From NCBI RefSeq assembly GCF_000383875.1, contig NZ_KB912882.1, positions 1 to 64,000 on the forward strand: a stretch of 64,000 nt of DNA. The letters run 5' to 3'. Position numbers and translations under genes: made by a program. Positions within the stretch are counted from its first letter, which is position 1; each line of letters starts with the position of its first letter. The notes below the pieces were generated by a model. The model did no database searches. It was not told where the DNA came from and saw only the letters and a list, made by a program, of their open reading frames with translations. This DNA is from Caldibacillus debilis DSM 16016 (GTDB lineage Bacteria; Bacillota; Bacilli; Bacillales; Caldibacillaceae). This document shows positions 9,317 to 18,090 of the stretch, in pieces.

Positions 9317-9330
9317 TGTAACCGGTTACC
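9317..9330 (+). promoter_or_regulatory. LacI-family operator / cre-like site upstream of rbsR
   Basis: Perfect dyad GTAACCGGTTAC (9318-9329) with the central CG typical of LacI/GalR operators. It lies about 65 bp downstream of the -10 box and 45 bp before the rbsR start, so it would act as a roadblock. It misses full cre consensus by the last base. Autoregulation by RbsR, CcpA control or both are possible. Confidence 0.8.
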
Positions 9331-9374
9331 TATCGGAAAAATCCCAAATCTTGATGAAACGGCTGGTAGGAAAG

Positions 9375-10343
9375 ATGGCAACGATCCGTGATGTGGCAAA
9401 GCTGGCGGGCGTATCGGTCGCCACCGTATCCCGGGTGCTGAACAACCGGGGATACGTGCACCAGGACACCCGGAAAAAAGTCGAAGAGGCCATTCTGAGC
9501 CTCGACTACAAACCGAACGCGGTGGCGCGGAGCCTGTTCAAAAAAACTTCAAAATCGGTCGGTTTTATCATTCCGGACATTACGAACCCCTTTTTTCCCC
9601 AACTGGTCCGCTCCGTGGAAATGGTCATGAAAAGGGCCGGGTATACGATCCTATTGTTCAACAGCGATGAAATCCTTGAAAACGAGCTGAAGAGCATCGA
9701 CTTGATGGTCTCCAAATACGTGGACGGGTTTTTGGTCGTATCGAACACTTTGAAAAAGGAGCACATCAGCGAGCTCCCGCTTCCGGTCGTTTGCCTGGAC
9801 CGGGTGATCGGCGAGGAAATACCTTCCGTCTCCGTCGACAACTACGCCGGCGCACGCAAGGCCGTCCGGCATTTGCTCGAACGGGGGTGCAGAAACATCG
9901 CCCATATCCAGGGCCCGGCGAAGGTCTGCACCGCGGAAGAGAGGTTGCGGGGATACAGGGACGAAATCCGGGCAAACGGTTTGAAACCGTATATCGTTCC
10001 CGGAAACTACGATCTGAACACGGCGATGGAGAATGCGCTGGAATTGTTCGAAAAACACCCGGAAATCGACGGGGTTTTCGCCGGAAACGACGTGATGGCG
10101 GTCGGCGCCATGAAGGCCGCTTCCAAATTGGGCATTCCGATCCCGGGCCGGCTGAAAATCATCGGGTTTGACGGCATCGAATGGGGAACGGCCGTGACCC
10201 CCGAATTGACGACCATGGAGCAGCCGATCAGCGAACTGGGGAAAAAGGCGGGGGAACTGCTACTCGAGCTGATCAACGGCGGAAAATTGCGGACCAGCCA
10301 TTACGTTTTTGAGGCGAAGCTGATCGTCAGGGAATCGACGTAA
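9375..10343 (+). CDS. rbsR: LacI-family repressor, ribose-operon type
   Basis: 322-residue regulator. N-terminal LacI helix-turn-helix MATIRDVAKLAGVSVATVSR followed by a hinge (about residues 45-60) and a periplasmic-binding-protein-like effector domain (about 60-322, including SVGFIIPDITNPFF, GVFAGNDVMAVGAM and IIGFDGIEWG). The ATG at 9375 is preceded by TAGGAAAG; the longer open frame from 9165 would run through the promoter and operator and is rejected. It is followed after 39 bp by ribokinase, the classical rbsR-rbsK order, although no rbsDACB transporter is visible here. Ribose or ribose-5-phosphate as effector is inferred from this context. Confidence 0.88.
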   Translation: MATIRDVAKLAGVSVATVSRVLNNRGYVHQDTRKKVEEAILSLDYKPNAVARSLFKKTSKSVGFIIPDITNPFFPQLVRSVEMVMKRAGYTILLFNSDEILENELKSIDLMVSKYVDGFLVVSNTLKKEHISELPLPVVCLDRVIGEEIPSVSVDNYAGARKAVRHLLERGCRNIAHIQGPAKVCTAEERLRGYRDEIRANGLKPYIVPGNYDLNTAMENALELFEKHPEIDGVFAGNDVMAVGAMKAASKLGIPIPGRLKIIGFDGIEWGTAVTPELTTMEQPISELGKKAGELLLELINGGKLRTSHYVFEAKLIVREST

Positions 10344-10382
10344 GCAAAAATTTCAAATTCGCGAGGAGAGCGGAGGTAGACC

Positions 10383-11255
10383 ATGATCACCGTTGTCGGA
10401 AGTTTGAATATCGATCTGATTTCCACCGTCGACCGTTTTCCGAAACCCGGAGAAACGCTCATCGGCAGCGAATTCCGAACCAGCTTCGGGGGAAAGGGGG
10501 CCAACCAGGCCGTCGCCGCCGCCAGGCTGGGCGGAACCGTGCAGATGATCGGCTGCGTCGGGGACGATCCTTTCGGGCATGAATATTTGACCTATTTGAA
10601 AAAGGAAGGCATTCTTGTCGACCATGTGAAACCGGTTACACACGTTTCCACCGGCACCGCCCTCATCGTTCTCGCCCAAGGGGAAAATTCCATCATCGTC
10701 GTTCCGGGGGCCAATTTCCAATTGGCTCCGGAAGATATCGACCGGATGAAAGACGCACTGGAAAAAAGCGACATCATCCTCATGCAGCTGGAGACCCGGC
10801 TTGACACCGTCGAACGGGTCCTCTTCTGGGCGGAACGGTTCGGGATCCGGACGATTTTAAATCCCGCTCCGTTCCAGCCGATCCCGGACGGCTGGTGGGA
10901 GATGATCACCTACCTTACCCCGAATGAACATGAGGCGGAAGCGCTGATGAAAAGCGCAACCTTCAAAGAAGAATTCCTGGAAAAGCTCATTATCACCCTC
11001 GGAAAAAAGGGAGCCGTCTATCATGAAAAGGGGAGGAAGATCGAAATCCCGGCTCCGCAAGTGGATGCGGCGGATACGACCGGCGCCGGGGATACGTTCA
11101 ACGGGGCGCTGGCCCATTTCCTGAGCGAAGGCCTTTCCTTGGGAGAAGCCTGCCGGTATGCGGTCCATGCCGCCAGCCTTTCCGTAACCAAGCCAGGCGC
11201 TCAAGGGGGAATGCCGACAAGGGCGCAGCTGGAAAGTTTTATGAACGGACGGTGA
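10383..11255 (+). CDS. rbsK: Ribokinase (PfkB family)
   Basis: ATP-dependent phosphorylation of D-ribose to ribose-5-phosphate; 290 residues. The N-terminal PfkB signature GGKGANQAVAAARLGG (about 38-53) and the C-terminal catalytic/anion-hole signature DTTGAGDTFNGALA (about 233-246, catalytic Asp in GAGD) are intact. The ATG at 10383 follows GGAGG. Co-directional with the repressor and downstream of two nucleoside hydrolases, it would feed nucleoside-derived ribose into the pentose phosphate pathway. A full-consensus cre site lies inside the gene at 10627-10640. Confidence 0.93.
   Translation: MITVVGSLNIDLISTVDRFPKPGETLIGSEFRTSFGGKGANQAVAAARLGGTVQMIGCVGDDPFGHEYLTYLKKEGILVDHVKPVTHVSTGTALIVLAQGENSIIVVPGANFQLAPEDIDRMKDALEKSDIILMQLETRLDTVERVLFWAERFGIRTILNPAPFQPIPDGWWEMITYLTPNEHEAEALMKSATFKEEFLEKLIITLGKKGAVYHEKGRKIEIPAPQVDAADTTGAGDTFNGALAHFLSEGLSLGEACRYAVHAASLSVTKPGAQGGMPTRAQLESFMNGR
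10627..10640 (+). promoter_or_regulatory. Intragenic cre-like site in rbsK
   Basis: TGAAACCGGTTACA matches every fixed position of the cre consensus TGWNANCGNTNWCA and shares the 10-bp core AACCGGTTAC with the operator at 9318-9329. An internal CcpA roadblock, or looping between the two sites, is possible. Confidence 0.65.
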
Positions 11256-11505
11256 CGTCCGCAAACCGGAAAATGAGGGCCGGCCAACCGGAGCCACAAA
11301 AGATGCGGGGAGGATAAGAGCATTGAAAAAATATCGAATTGGTGGGACCAGTTGGCGAGATCCGCATCCTTCCCCGACTCCGATGAACCGGCCCGGCCGT
11401 CGATTCCCGCGATCTTGGCCGCCTCGTCGGTGATGCTTCGCAGGGCGGCGGTTTCATCCAATCCGCGCTTTACGGTCATGCCATGAAAGGTTCCGCCAGT
11501 CCCGA
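11239..11505 (-). pseudogene. Remnant of an amidohydrolase-family gene (C-terminal part)
   Basis: Reading the minus strand from about 11505 gives GTFHGMTV, then DETAALRSITDEAAKIAGID, then GSSESGKDADLANW: the characteristic C-terminal stretch of metal-dependent amidohydrolases (usual form AL-AIT-NPAKILG followed by GSLEPGKDADLVVW). Nothing upstream encodes the metal-binding body, and the frame ends in unrelated residues after DIFSM. It overlaps the 3' end of rbsK on the opposite strand by a few codons. The substrate of the ancestral enzyme cannot be inferred. Confidence 0.6.
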
Positions 11506-11883
11506 AAAAAGGGTAATCGCGGAATTGCCAGACCGGCTTGTCCTTTCCCTTTATCCCTTTCCTGGGTCATCGCCGGCGGCCCGGTCAAAAAGTTCTTCAC
11601 AATTTGTTCATCTTTTTTTCACATCCTGTTCCTTTATCTGAACCCCGCATTCCGTCAAAATGGAATGGGAGATTTCGTTCTGTCGAACGTCAAAAATTCG
11701 ACATGTTTTTTACCGTTCGGCGAATGGCGGGGAGCCGGAAACGCCCCGCCATTCCGATTCATTTTCAATCCTGCATCCATCGGGGACGGGTTGTAAAACA
11801 ACGGGAAAGCGAAGGGAGGAACGACCGATTCGTTAACACCTTTTCACATGGACAGCACGGATGGAATGCTGGGAGGACAGAAG
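11506..11883. other. Intergenic region before the APC antiporter
   Basis: About 380 bp; open frames here lack family resemblance. Nothing recognised apart from the ribosome site GGGAGGA at the antiporter start. Confidence 0.4.
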
Positions 11884-13344
11884 ATGGAAAACAAAAAATG
11901 GGGACTTTCCGTTTTGACGGCCATCGTGGTCGGGAACATGATCGGCGGCGGCATTTTTATGCTGCCCGCTTCCTTATCCCATGTCGCCAGCCCGATGGGG
12001 ACCACCTTCGCTTGGATGCTGACGGGATTCGGGGTGTTCATGATCGCCCTCGTTTTCGGGAACCTGGCATTAAGGAAGCCGGAACTGAAAGCGGGGCCGC
12101 AAAGCTACGCCCAGGCCCTTTTTTCTTCCCCGAAGGCGGGAACCGTCGCCGGCTACAGCATGACCTGGGGATATTGGGCGGCGAACTGGAGCGCGAACGC
12201 ATCCATTATCATTTCCTTCGCCGGATACCTTTCCACATTTTTTCCCGTCTTGCAAAGCCGTGAGGTGCTGTTTGCGGTCGGGAATTTTCAGCTGGAGACC
12301 GGGCGGGCGCTGACCTTTGCCATCTGCACGGCGGTTTTATGGGCCATCCATTGGATCTTGTGCCGGGACTTCAGCAGCGGCGGAAAAATCAGCGTCCTGG
12401 CGACGACGGCAAAGGTGGCCGGCTTTCTATTATTTATTTTGCTGCTCGGGGGAAGTTTGGAACTGGCCTTCGCCAAGGATGATTTTTCTTTCGTCCGGCC
12501 CGGCGGAGAGACGGTGCCCCTGTTGAAACAGATGAACGCCGCGGCCGTATTGATGCTCTGGGGATTTATCGGCATCGAATCGGCGGTGATGCTTTCCAAT
12601 CGGGCCAGATCGCAGAAGGATGTGAAACGGGCGACCCTTCTCGGGCTGATGATAACCGTCTTCATCTATATTTTTATTACATTGCTGACGATGAAAGCTG
12701 TTCCCCTCGCCCAGCTGCAGGAATCGCAAAAACCTTTGGTCGACGCTTTGAACCGGGCGATCGGCGGCGGGGGTGGGATGATCTTGGCCCTCTTGGCCTT
12801 GATTTCGTTAACCGGCTCCATCATCGGCTGGATTGTCGTGAGCGCCGAAGTGCCTTATCAGGCGGCAAAAAACGGCTTGTTCCCGTCCTTTTTCGCAAGG
12901 ACGAACGCCAAGGGAAGCCCGGGCCGTTCGATGTTTTGGACCAATTTGTTGACGCAGGTCTTTCTGTTTTCCACGGTGTCGGGAACCGTCGGCCAAGCCT
13001 ATAATTTCGCCGCAATCGTCGCCACTCTTTCCTATTTGGTGCCATATTTCGTCACCGTCTTATACCAGCTGAAGCTGGTCGTGACCGGCGAAACCTATCA
13101 AAGCCGCTGGATAAGCCGGACGAAGGACGGGATCATCACCTTTTTCGCCCTCCTGTATTCGCTTTGGGTGATCAAGTCGGGAACGGACGACTGGCTGACG
13201 TTCGTTCTGGGGATCGGCCTGTTCGCTTCCGGGCTCATCCTGTATCCCATCCTGATGAAAAATCGGGGAGAAGAAGCGGATAAACCGGAAGGGGAAGGGA
13301 TGCTGCCGGCCAAAAACGCGTTGCCTTTTCAGCAAATCAAATAG
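11884..13344 (+). CDS. APC-superfamily basic amino acid antiporter (arginine/ornithine type)
   Basis: Integral membrane transporter of 486 residues with about 12-13 hydrophobic spans. The first helix has the glycine-rich substrate-binding motif GNMIGGGIFMLPASL typical of the basic amino acid/polyamine antiporter subgroup. The ATG at 11884 (MENKKWGLSVLTAIV) is preceded by GGGAGGA; an ATG 12 codons upstream has no comparable site. It stands alone between a decayed amidohydrolase and an LtaS-like gene, so no arginine deiminase genes support the substrate. Arginine:ornithine, lysine:cadaverine or agmatine:putrescine exchange are the realistic alternatives. Confidence 0.82.
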   Translation: MENKKWGLSVLTAIVVGNMIGGGIFMLPASLSHVASPMGTTFAWMLTGFGVFMIALVFGNLALRKPELKAGPQSYAQALFSSPKAGTVAGYSMTWGYWAANWSANASIIISFAGYLSTFFPVLQSREVLFAVGNFQLETGRALTFAICTAVLWAIHWILCRDFSSGGKISVLATTAKVAGFLLFILLLGGSLELAFAKDDFSFVRPGGETVPLLKQMNAAAVLMLWGFIGIESAVMLSNRARSQKDVKRATLLGLMITVFIYIFITLLTMKAVPLAQLQESQKPLVDALNRAIGGGGGMILALLALISLTGSIIGWIVVSAEVPYQAAKNGLFPSFFARTNAKGSPGRSMFWTNLLTQVFLFSTVSGTVGQAYNFAAIVATLSYLVPYFVTVLYQLKLVVTGETYQSRWISRTKDGIITFFALLYSLWVIKSGTDDWLTFVLGIGLFASGLILYPILMKNRGEEADKPEGEGMLPAKNALPFQQIK

Positions 13345-13352
13345 AAATCAAG

Positions 13353-13388
13353 AATCCGGGAAAGCGGAAATTCCCGGATTTTTTTTTG
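13353..13388 (+). terminator. Intrinsic terminator of the APC antiporter
   Basis: AATCCGGGAA and TTCCCGGATT arms followed by nine T residues. Confidence 0.95.
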
Positions 13389-13476
13389 CGCGAATGCGCG
13401 CCGGCATCCGGGATGACGGAAGGGAAAGGCCGGAAAAAGGAGTCCTTTTTCCCATTTTTTTGAAGAATTTTTTCCC

Positions 13477-13504
13477 TTGACAAAAATATAAAAAGTAGTA
13501 TAGT
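13477..13504 (+). promoter_or_regulatory. Sigma-A promoter of the LtaS-like gene
   Basis: TTGACA (13477-13482), 16-bp spacer, TATAGT (13499-13504); about 125 bp before the start codon. Confidence 0.8.
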
Positions 13505-13549
13505 AAAGTATCTGATCAGTTCTTTTCTTTTTCGGTCCATCGTTTCTTT

Positions 13550-13573
13550 GGAACGAAGGGTGTCCTTTGTTCC
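13550..13573 (+). promoter_or_regulatory. Inverted repeat in the LtaS-like 5' leader
   Basis: Arms GGAACGAAGG and CCTTTGTTCC (9 of 10 pairs) around GTGT, some 45 bp downstream of the -10 box. There is no T tract, so an operator or RNA structure is more likely than a terminator. Confidence 0.6.
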
Positions 13574-13630
13574 CGAAACCTTCGGCCGAAAAGCGCTGAC
13601 CCTTTCTAGATTGAAAGCGAGTGATCGTTG

Positions 13631-15574
13631 ATGATAGGAAAAGCAAAACGGAATCTTTCCACAGCGACAGGTTTTTTCCTTTTGGCCGTCGTTCTCCTTT
13701 GGTTAAAAACCTACGTGATCCAGCAGACCCAGTTTGAGCTGGGGACGGAAAAAGCCATCCAGAAATTTTTGCTGTTTTTGAATCCGCTGGGATCGTCCCT
13801 ATTGTTTTTGTCATTCGCTTTATTTTTGAGCGGACGGAAAAAGTACGCCGGGATCCTTTTCATCGACCTGGTCCTTTCCGTTCTTTTGTACGCCAACGTG
13901 GTTTACTACCGCTTCTTCAGCGATTTCATTACCTTTCCGACGATGTTCCAAACCCAGAATTTCGGGGACTTGGGCACCAGCGTTCTATCCTTGATGTATC
14001 CGTCGGACATTTTGTTCTTCAGCGACTTCATCCTGCTTGCTGCCGTTTTTGCTTCCCGCTATAAAAAACTGGACGCTTCCAGGATCGCCCGCAGGAAAGT
14101 CGCCGCATTGCTCATCTTTGCCCTGGGCGTCATCAGTTTCAATATCGGTCTCGCGGAAGCCGACCGGCCGCAGCTTTTGACGAGGGGCTTTGACCGGCAC
14201 TACATCGTCAAATATTTGGGGATGTACAATTACGTTCTCTATGACGCGGTGCAAAGCACCCGTTCCACGGCGGAAAAGGCCTTGGCCGATTCCAGCGACG
14301 TGACGGAAGTGCTCAACTTTACGCGATCCCATTACGCGAAGCCGAATCCGGAATATTTCGGCGTCGCCAAAGGGATGAACGTGATTTACTTCCATTTGGA
14401 ATCGATCCAGCAATTTTTGATCAATTACCGATTGAACGGGGAAGAAGTGACCCCGTTCCTGAACTCCCTGATCCGGGATAAAAATACGATCTACTTCGAT
14501 AATTTCTACCATCAAACCGCGCAAGGGAAAACCGCTGATGCGGAATTCATGATCGAAAATTCCCTGTTCGGCCTGCCGCAAGGGGCGGCCTTTACGACGA
14601 AAGGGTTGAATACCTACCATGCCGCCCCGGCGATATTGAGCCAGCTGGGAGGATATACGACGGCCGTGTTCCACGGCAATAACGGGACTTTCTGGAACCG
14701 CGACGAAATTTATAAATCCTTCGGCTACGAAAAGTTTTTCGACGCGGATTATTACCAAATGGATCCCGAAAACACCGCGGAATACGGGTTGATGGATAAA
14801 CCGTTTTTCGCCCAGTCGATCCCGTATCTCGAGTCGCTGCCGGAACCGTTTTATGTGAAGTTCATTACCGTTTCCAACCATTATCCTTACCTGATCGATG
14901 AAAAAGACGCGACGATCCCGCCGCACCATACGGGGGATAAATCCGTCGACCGTTATTTCCAAACGGCAAGATACGCGGACGAGGCCTTGAAGGAATTCTT
15001 CGACTATCTGAAGGAATCCGGCCTCTATGACCGTTCGGTGATCATCATGTACGGCGATCACTACGGCATTTCCGAAAACCATAAAGAGGCGATGGAAAAG
15101 GTTCTCGGGAAGGAGATCGACGCCCTCGAAAACGCCAAATTGCAAAGGGTGCCGCTGATCATCCGCATCCCCGGGGTCAAGGGAGGCGTCAACCATACGT
15201 ACGGCGGACAGATCGACTTGCTGCCGACCCTCCTGCACCTTCTCGGCATCGATTCGAAGGATTACATCCATTTTGGAACGGACCTGCTGTCGAAAGACCA
15301 TGATCAAGTCGTTCCGTTCCGGAACGGGGATTTTGTCAGCCCGACGATCAGCTACATCCACGGAAAATTTTACGATACCCAAACGGGACTGGAACTGCCC
15401 GAAGATCGGATGGACGAAGCGAAGGAATACCTGAAACTGGTGGAAAAGAAACTTTCCCTTTCCGACAAGGTGGTCAATGGCGACCTGCTCCGCTTCTACA
15501 CGCCGAAAAACTTCAAGCCCGTGGACCGGTCGAAATACGATTACAATCGCCATGAAGAAACCGTGAATCATTGA
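13631..15574 (+). CDS. LtaS-family lipoteichoic acid synthase-like phosphoglycerol transferase
   Basis: Polymerises or transfers glycerol-phosphate from phosphatidylglycerol at the outer membrane face. 647 residues from the ATG at 13631 (a TTG directly precedes it). Five N-terminal hydrophobic segments (about 15-175), then an extracellular sulfatase-fold domain: VIYFHLES (metal-binding Glu), QGKTADAEF with the nucleophilic Thr at about 301, VFHGNNGTFWNRD, and MYGDHYG (metal-binding Asp-His). All catalytic motifs seem intact. It has its own sigma-A promoter, a leader dyad and a terminator. Whether it is the main synthase or a primase/stress paralogue cannot be decided here. Confidence 0.92.
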   Translation: MIGKAKRNLSTATGFFLLAVVLLWLKTYVIQQTQFELGTEKAIQKFLLFLNPLGSSLLFLSFALFLSGRKKYAGILFIDLVLSVLLYANVVYYRFFSDFITFPTMFQTQNFGDLGTSVLSLMYPSDILFFSDFILLAAVFASRYKKLDASRIARRKVAALLIFALGVISFNIGLAEADRPQLLTRGFDRHYIVKYLGMYNYVLYDAVQSTRSTAEKALADSSDVTEVLNFTRSHYAKPNPEYFGVAKGMNVIYFHLESIQQFLINYRLNGEEVTPFLNSLIRDKNTIYFDNFYHQTAQGKTADAEFMIENSLFGLPQGAAFTTKGLNTYHAAPAILSQLGGYTTAVFHGNNGTFWNRDEIYKSFGYEKFFDADYYQMDPENTAEYGLMDKPFFAQSIPYLESLPEPFYVKFITVSNHYPYLIDEKDATIPPHHTGDKSVDRYFQTARYADEALKEFFDYLKESGLYDRSVIIMYGDHYGISENHKEAMEKVLGKEIDALENAKLQRVPLIIRIPGVKGGVNHTYGGQIDLLPTLLHLLGIDSKDYIHFGTDLLSKDHDQVVPFRNGDFVSPTISYIHGKFYDTQTGLELPEDRMDEAKEYLKLVEKKLSLSDKVVNGDLLRFYTPKNFKPVDRSKYDYNRHEETVNH

Positions 15575-15582
15575 GGACCTGA

Positions 15583-15609
15583 AAACCTGCCTTTCCGGCA
15601 GGTTTTTTT
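15583..15609 (+). terminator. Intrinsic terminator of the LtaS-like gene
   Basis: AACCTGCC-TTTCC-GGCAGGTT followed by a T run. Confidence 0.95.
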
Positions 15610-15847
15610 ATTTGCTGCGCCCGGCATGGGCACAAACGTTGAGCGCACCGGCCGCTGCGCGTTGTGAGCGCCCGGCGCGCCAAAAATAGGGGCGATACGC
15701 CGGCGCGAAAAATTCCGGACGGGGACCGGCGGGCGTCAGGCCCCCCTCAGGAGACGGAAAATTTATGCCTAAAGCAATGAATATGAAAGGATTTTCGTCA
15801 ATGGCCTAGAAATTTAAAAGAAAAATCTCCTTCGGAAGGTGACCCGG

Positions 15848-16666
15848 ATGGAAAAGAAAGCGATCATTATCAAGGCCATTGAATATATGAAAGACCATTT
15901 GGATGAAGAAATTACCACGGAAGAATTATCGAAATATGTGGGGTACAGCCCCTACCATTTTGTCCGGATTTTTAAGGAAGTCACCGGCGTGTCTCCCCGC
16001 CATTATTTGTCGGCGCTGCGGATTGAAGCGGGCAAAAAAATTTTGGCCGATTCATCCTCATCCATATTGAAGGCGTCGTTATCCGTCGGGTATCGGAGCA
16101 TGGGAACCTTCAGTTCCCTTTTCAAACAATATGTCGGTCTGCCGCCGAAACAATATCAAAACAGCATCCAAGATTTGTACGGGTTTTTGAATGCCTACGA
16201 TTTTCAAGAAACGGACCGGGCGTTTCAACCACCCCATCCTTCCGTCGTCTGCCATCTTGAACCGCCGGAAAAGTTTAAAGGGATCATTTTTGTAGGTTTA
16301 TTTCCGAGGCCGATTCCGGACGAGCGCCCCGTTGCCGGCACGGCGCTAAAGCCCGGTGAAACGACATGTGCCTTTTATCATGTGCCGGACGGCACGTATT
16401 ATGCTTTGGCCGCAGCGATCTCCTGGAGCCTGAATCCAAAAGACTATTTTTTGTTAAACCGTGCCCTTCGCGGGAAAGCCGAACGACCCGTGGCCGTGAA
16501 ACAGGGGTCCCAATCCGTCGTAAGGATCAAGCTGCGCGAGCCGCTGCCCTATGATCCCCCGATATTGATCAATCTGCCCAGATTGTTGTTTGAAAAAGTA
16601 AAGGGGGCAAACAAGAAGAAAAATGATTCCGATTTTTTTGATAAAGTAAAGGAAAACAATACGTAG
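15848..16666 (+). CDS. AraC-family transcriptional regulator
   Basis: 272 residues. Two AraC/XylS helix-turn-helix units fill the first 105 residues (ELSKYVGYSPYHFVRIFKEV and KASLSVGYRSMGTFSSLFKQ, then PPKQYQ); the C-terminal half (about 130-250) resembles a GyrI/effector-type ligand domain. The ATG at 15848 follows GGAAGGTGA. It precedes, after about 300 bp, a DUF899-glyoxalase fusion gene and a second VOC gene in the same direction; control of those genes is a reasonable but unproven inference. Confidence 0.85.
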   Translation: MEKKAIIIKAIEYMKDHLDEEITTEELSKYVGYSPYHFVRIFKEVTGVSPRHYLSALRIEAGKKILADSSSSILKASLSVGYRSMGTFSSLFKQYVGLPPKQYQNSIQDLYGFLNAYDFQETDRAFQPPHPSVVCHLEPPEKFKGIIFVGLFPRPIPDERPVAGTALKPGETTCAFYHVPDGTYYALAAAISWSLNPKDYFLLNRALRGKAERPVAVKQGSQSVVRIKLREPLPYDPPILINLPRLLFEKVKGANKKKNDSDFFDKVKENNT

Positions 16667-16973
16667 GAGGTGGGCAGCGGCACAGGTCTGAATTTGCCGG
16701 TTCGGAAAGTCTTCAGGCACCGCGGCCGATTGCTTGACGGGTGTTTTGCAAGAAAGACATTCCAAAATTTCTGCCATCCGATGATGTCCGGGAAAGAGGC
16801 GTGAATTCGTATCATCCTTCCAAGCCTGTCGTCCTGCCGGCCATTCCGTCATGTCAAAAAAGCGGGTTGGGATCGAGAAATACCCTGTCCTGCTTTTCCA
16901 TAGTTTTCATATTTTCTGTGAAACGGATCCAGCAGGATTTTCGAAGCGGACCAGCAGAAAGGAGGAACCGTCC
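16667..16973. other. Intergenic region between araC-type and DUF899-VOC genes
   Basis: 307 bp with no supported gene. The Shine-Dalgarno site AAAGGAGG at 16958-16965 belongs to the next gene. Confidence 0.4.
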
Positions 16974-17882
16974 GTGGATCGCGAGGCAATCCTCTCCGAA
17001 ATCCAACGTTTGGAAAAAGAAATTGCCGAAAAGAAAGAACGGCTGGCTGCATTAAGAAAATCTTTTCCGGCCAGAAAAGTAAAAAACTATCAATTTTTCA
17101 ATTCGGATCATCGGCGCGTTACCCTTTCGGATCTGTTTGGCAATCATCATGAACTCATTGTCGTGCACAATATGGGCAAATCTTGTTCCCATTGTACCAT
17201 GTGGGCGGACGGATTTAACGGCGTTTATCATCATATCATTGAGAAATGCGCCTTTGTGGTGGCAACGCCCGATCCCCCGGAGGTGCAAAATGCTTTTGCG
17301 GCTGAACGGAGATGGCAATTTCCCATGATCTCAACAAGGGGCACGACCTTCAAAGAAGATTTCGGTTTTGCAAAAGATGGAACCTATTATCCGGGTGTCT
17401 CCACCTTTCAAAAAGATGCGGATGGAAATATTTTTCATATCGCCGACGCCCCTTTCGGGCCCGGGGATGATTATTGTGTCGTATGGCACCTGTTTGACCT
17501 GCTTCCGTCCGGTTCGCAACATTTTCATCCAAAACGAAAAATCAATAAAACCTCTCACCTCGATCTGACGAATAATATTGCGATTCAAGTCAGAAATTAC
17601 GCAGAAGCCGTGCATTTTTATAAAAACACGATTGGCATGACCGTTATGGATGAAACGTCCGGAAGCGAAACGAAGTTTTCCTTCGGAGGCCAGAACTTCT
17701 ATGTCGAAAACAATGAAAAAGAGTATGGAAATGTCTGCTTCGAATTGGCGGTCGAAGATTTTCAAAGGGCAATAGAAGCGCTCTTAAAAAATGGCTGCCG
17801 GATCGCAAAGACGTTCGGCGAAAAAAGCGTCCTGATCGACGATCCTTACGGGATGAAATTCCATTTGTTTGAAAGCGTATGA
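16974..17882 (+). CDS. DUF899 thioredoxin-fold domain fused to a VOC (glyoxalase-like) domain
   Basis: 302 residues starting at GTG 16974, 8 nt after a perfect AAAGGAGG. A short coiled-coil start (about 1-30, EIQRLEKEIAEKKERLAALRK) leads into a DUF899/AhpC-TSA-like domain (about 35-185) with GKSCSHCTMWADGF, a CxxC-type pair. The C-terminal part (about 190-300) is a VOC domain (NNIAIQVRNYAEAVHFYKNT ... VLIDDPYGMKFHLFE). DUF899 proteins are normally stand-alone, so the fusion is unusual. A redox or detoxification role is only a guess; the metal ligands of the VOC half are not clearly conserved. Confidence 0.85.
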   Translation: MDREAILSEIQRLEKEIAEKKERLAALRKSFPARKVKNYQFFNSDHRRVTLSDLFGNHHELIVVHNMGKSCSHCTMWADGFNGVYHHIIEKCAFVVATPDPPEVQNAFAAERRWQFPMISTRGTTFKEDFGFAKDGTYYPGVSTFQKDADGNIFHIADAPFGPGDDYCVVWHLFDLLPSGSQHFHPKRKINKTSHLDLTNNIAIQVRNYAEAVHFYKNTIGMTVMDETSGSETKFSFGGQNFYVENNEKEYGNVCFELAVEDFQRAIEALLKNGCRIAKTFGEKSVLIDDPYGMKFHLFESV

Positions 17883-18090
17883 GAAATAACCGTTCAGGAA
17901 TCGAAGAATATTTTGGGAATTTATCGGAAACATCTGGGCGATATGCTTGAAAAATGAAATCCAATGAATTGCTGAAAGCCGTTTATTTCCGATTGAAGAT
18001 CTGAGCATTGGGGGCCAATCGATCGGAAGCGCGTACGGAAAACGAACAGGACGGTTTACCGGAAGGCGGTAAAGGAGGGGGAGACAAGAT
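17883..18090. other. Spacer between the DUF899-VOC and VOC genes
   Basis: 208 bp with no recognised gene; ends in AAAGGAGGGGG, the ribosome site of the next gene. Confidence 0.4.

Noticed and set aside
9165-9374. N-terminal extension of the LacI-type repressor
   Set aside because: It would translate the promoter and operator; the LacI HTH begins at 9375.
13985-15571. Very long minus-strand open frame opposite the LtaS-like gene
   Set aside because: Mirror frame of a G+C-rich gene; composition is atypical and no domain is recognisable. The same holds for long frames opposite htpG, fruA and the PRD regulator.
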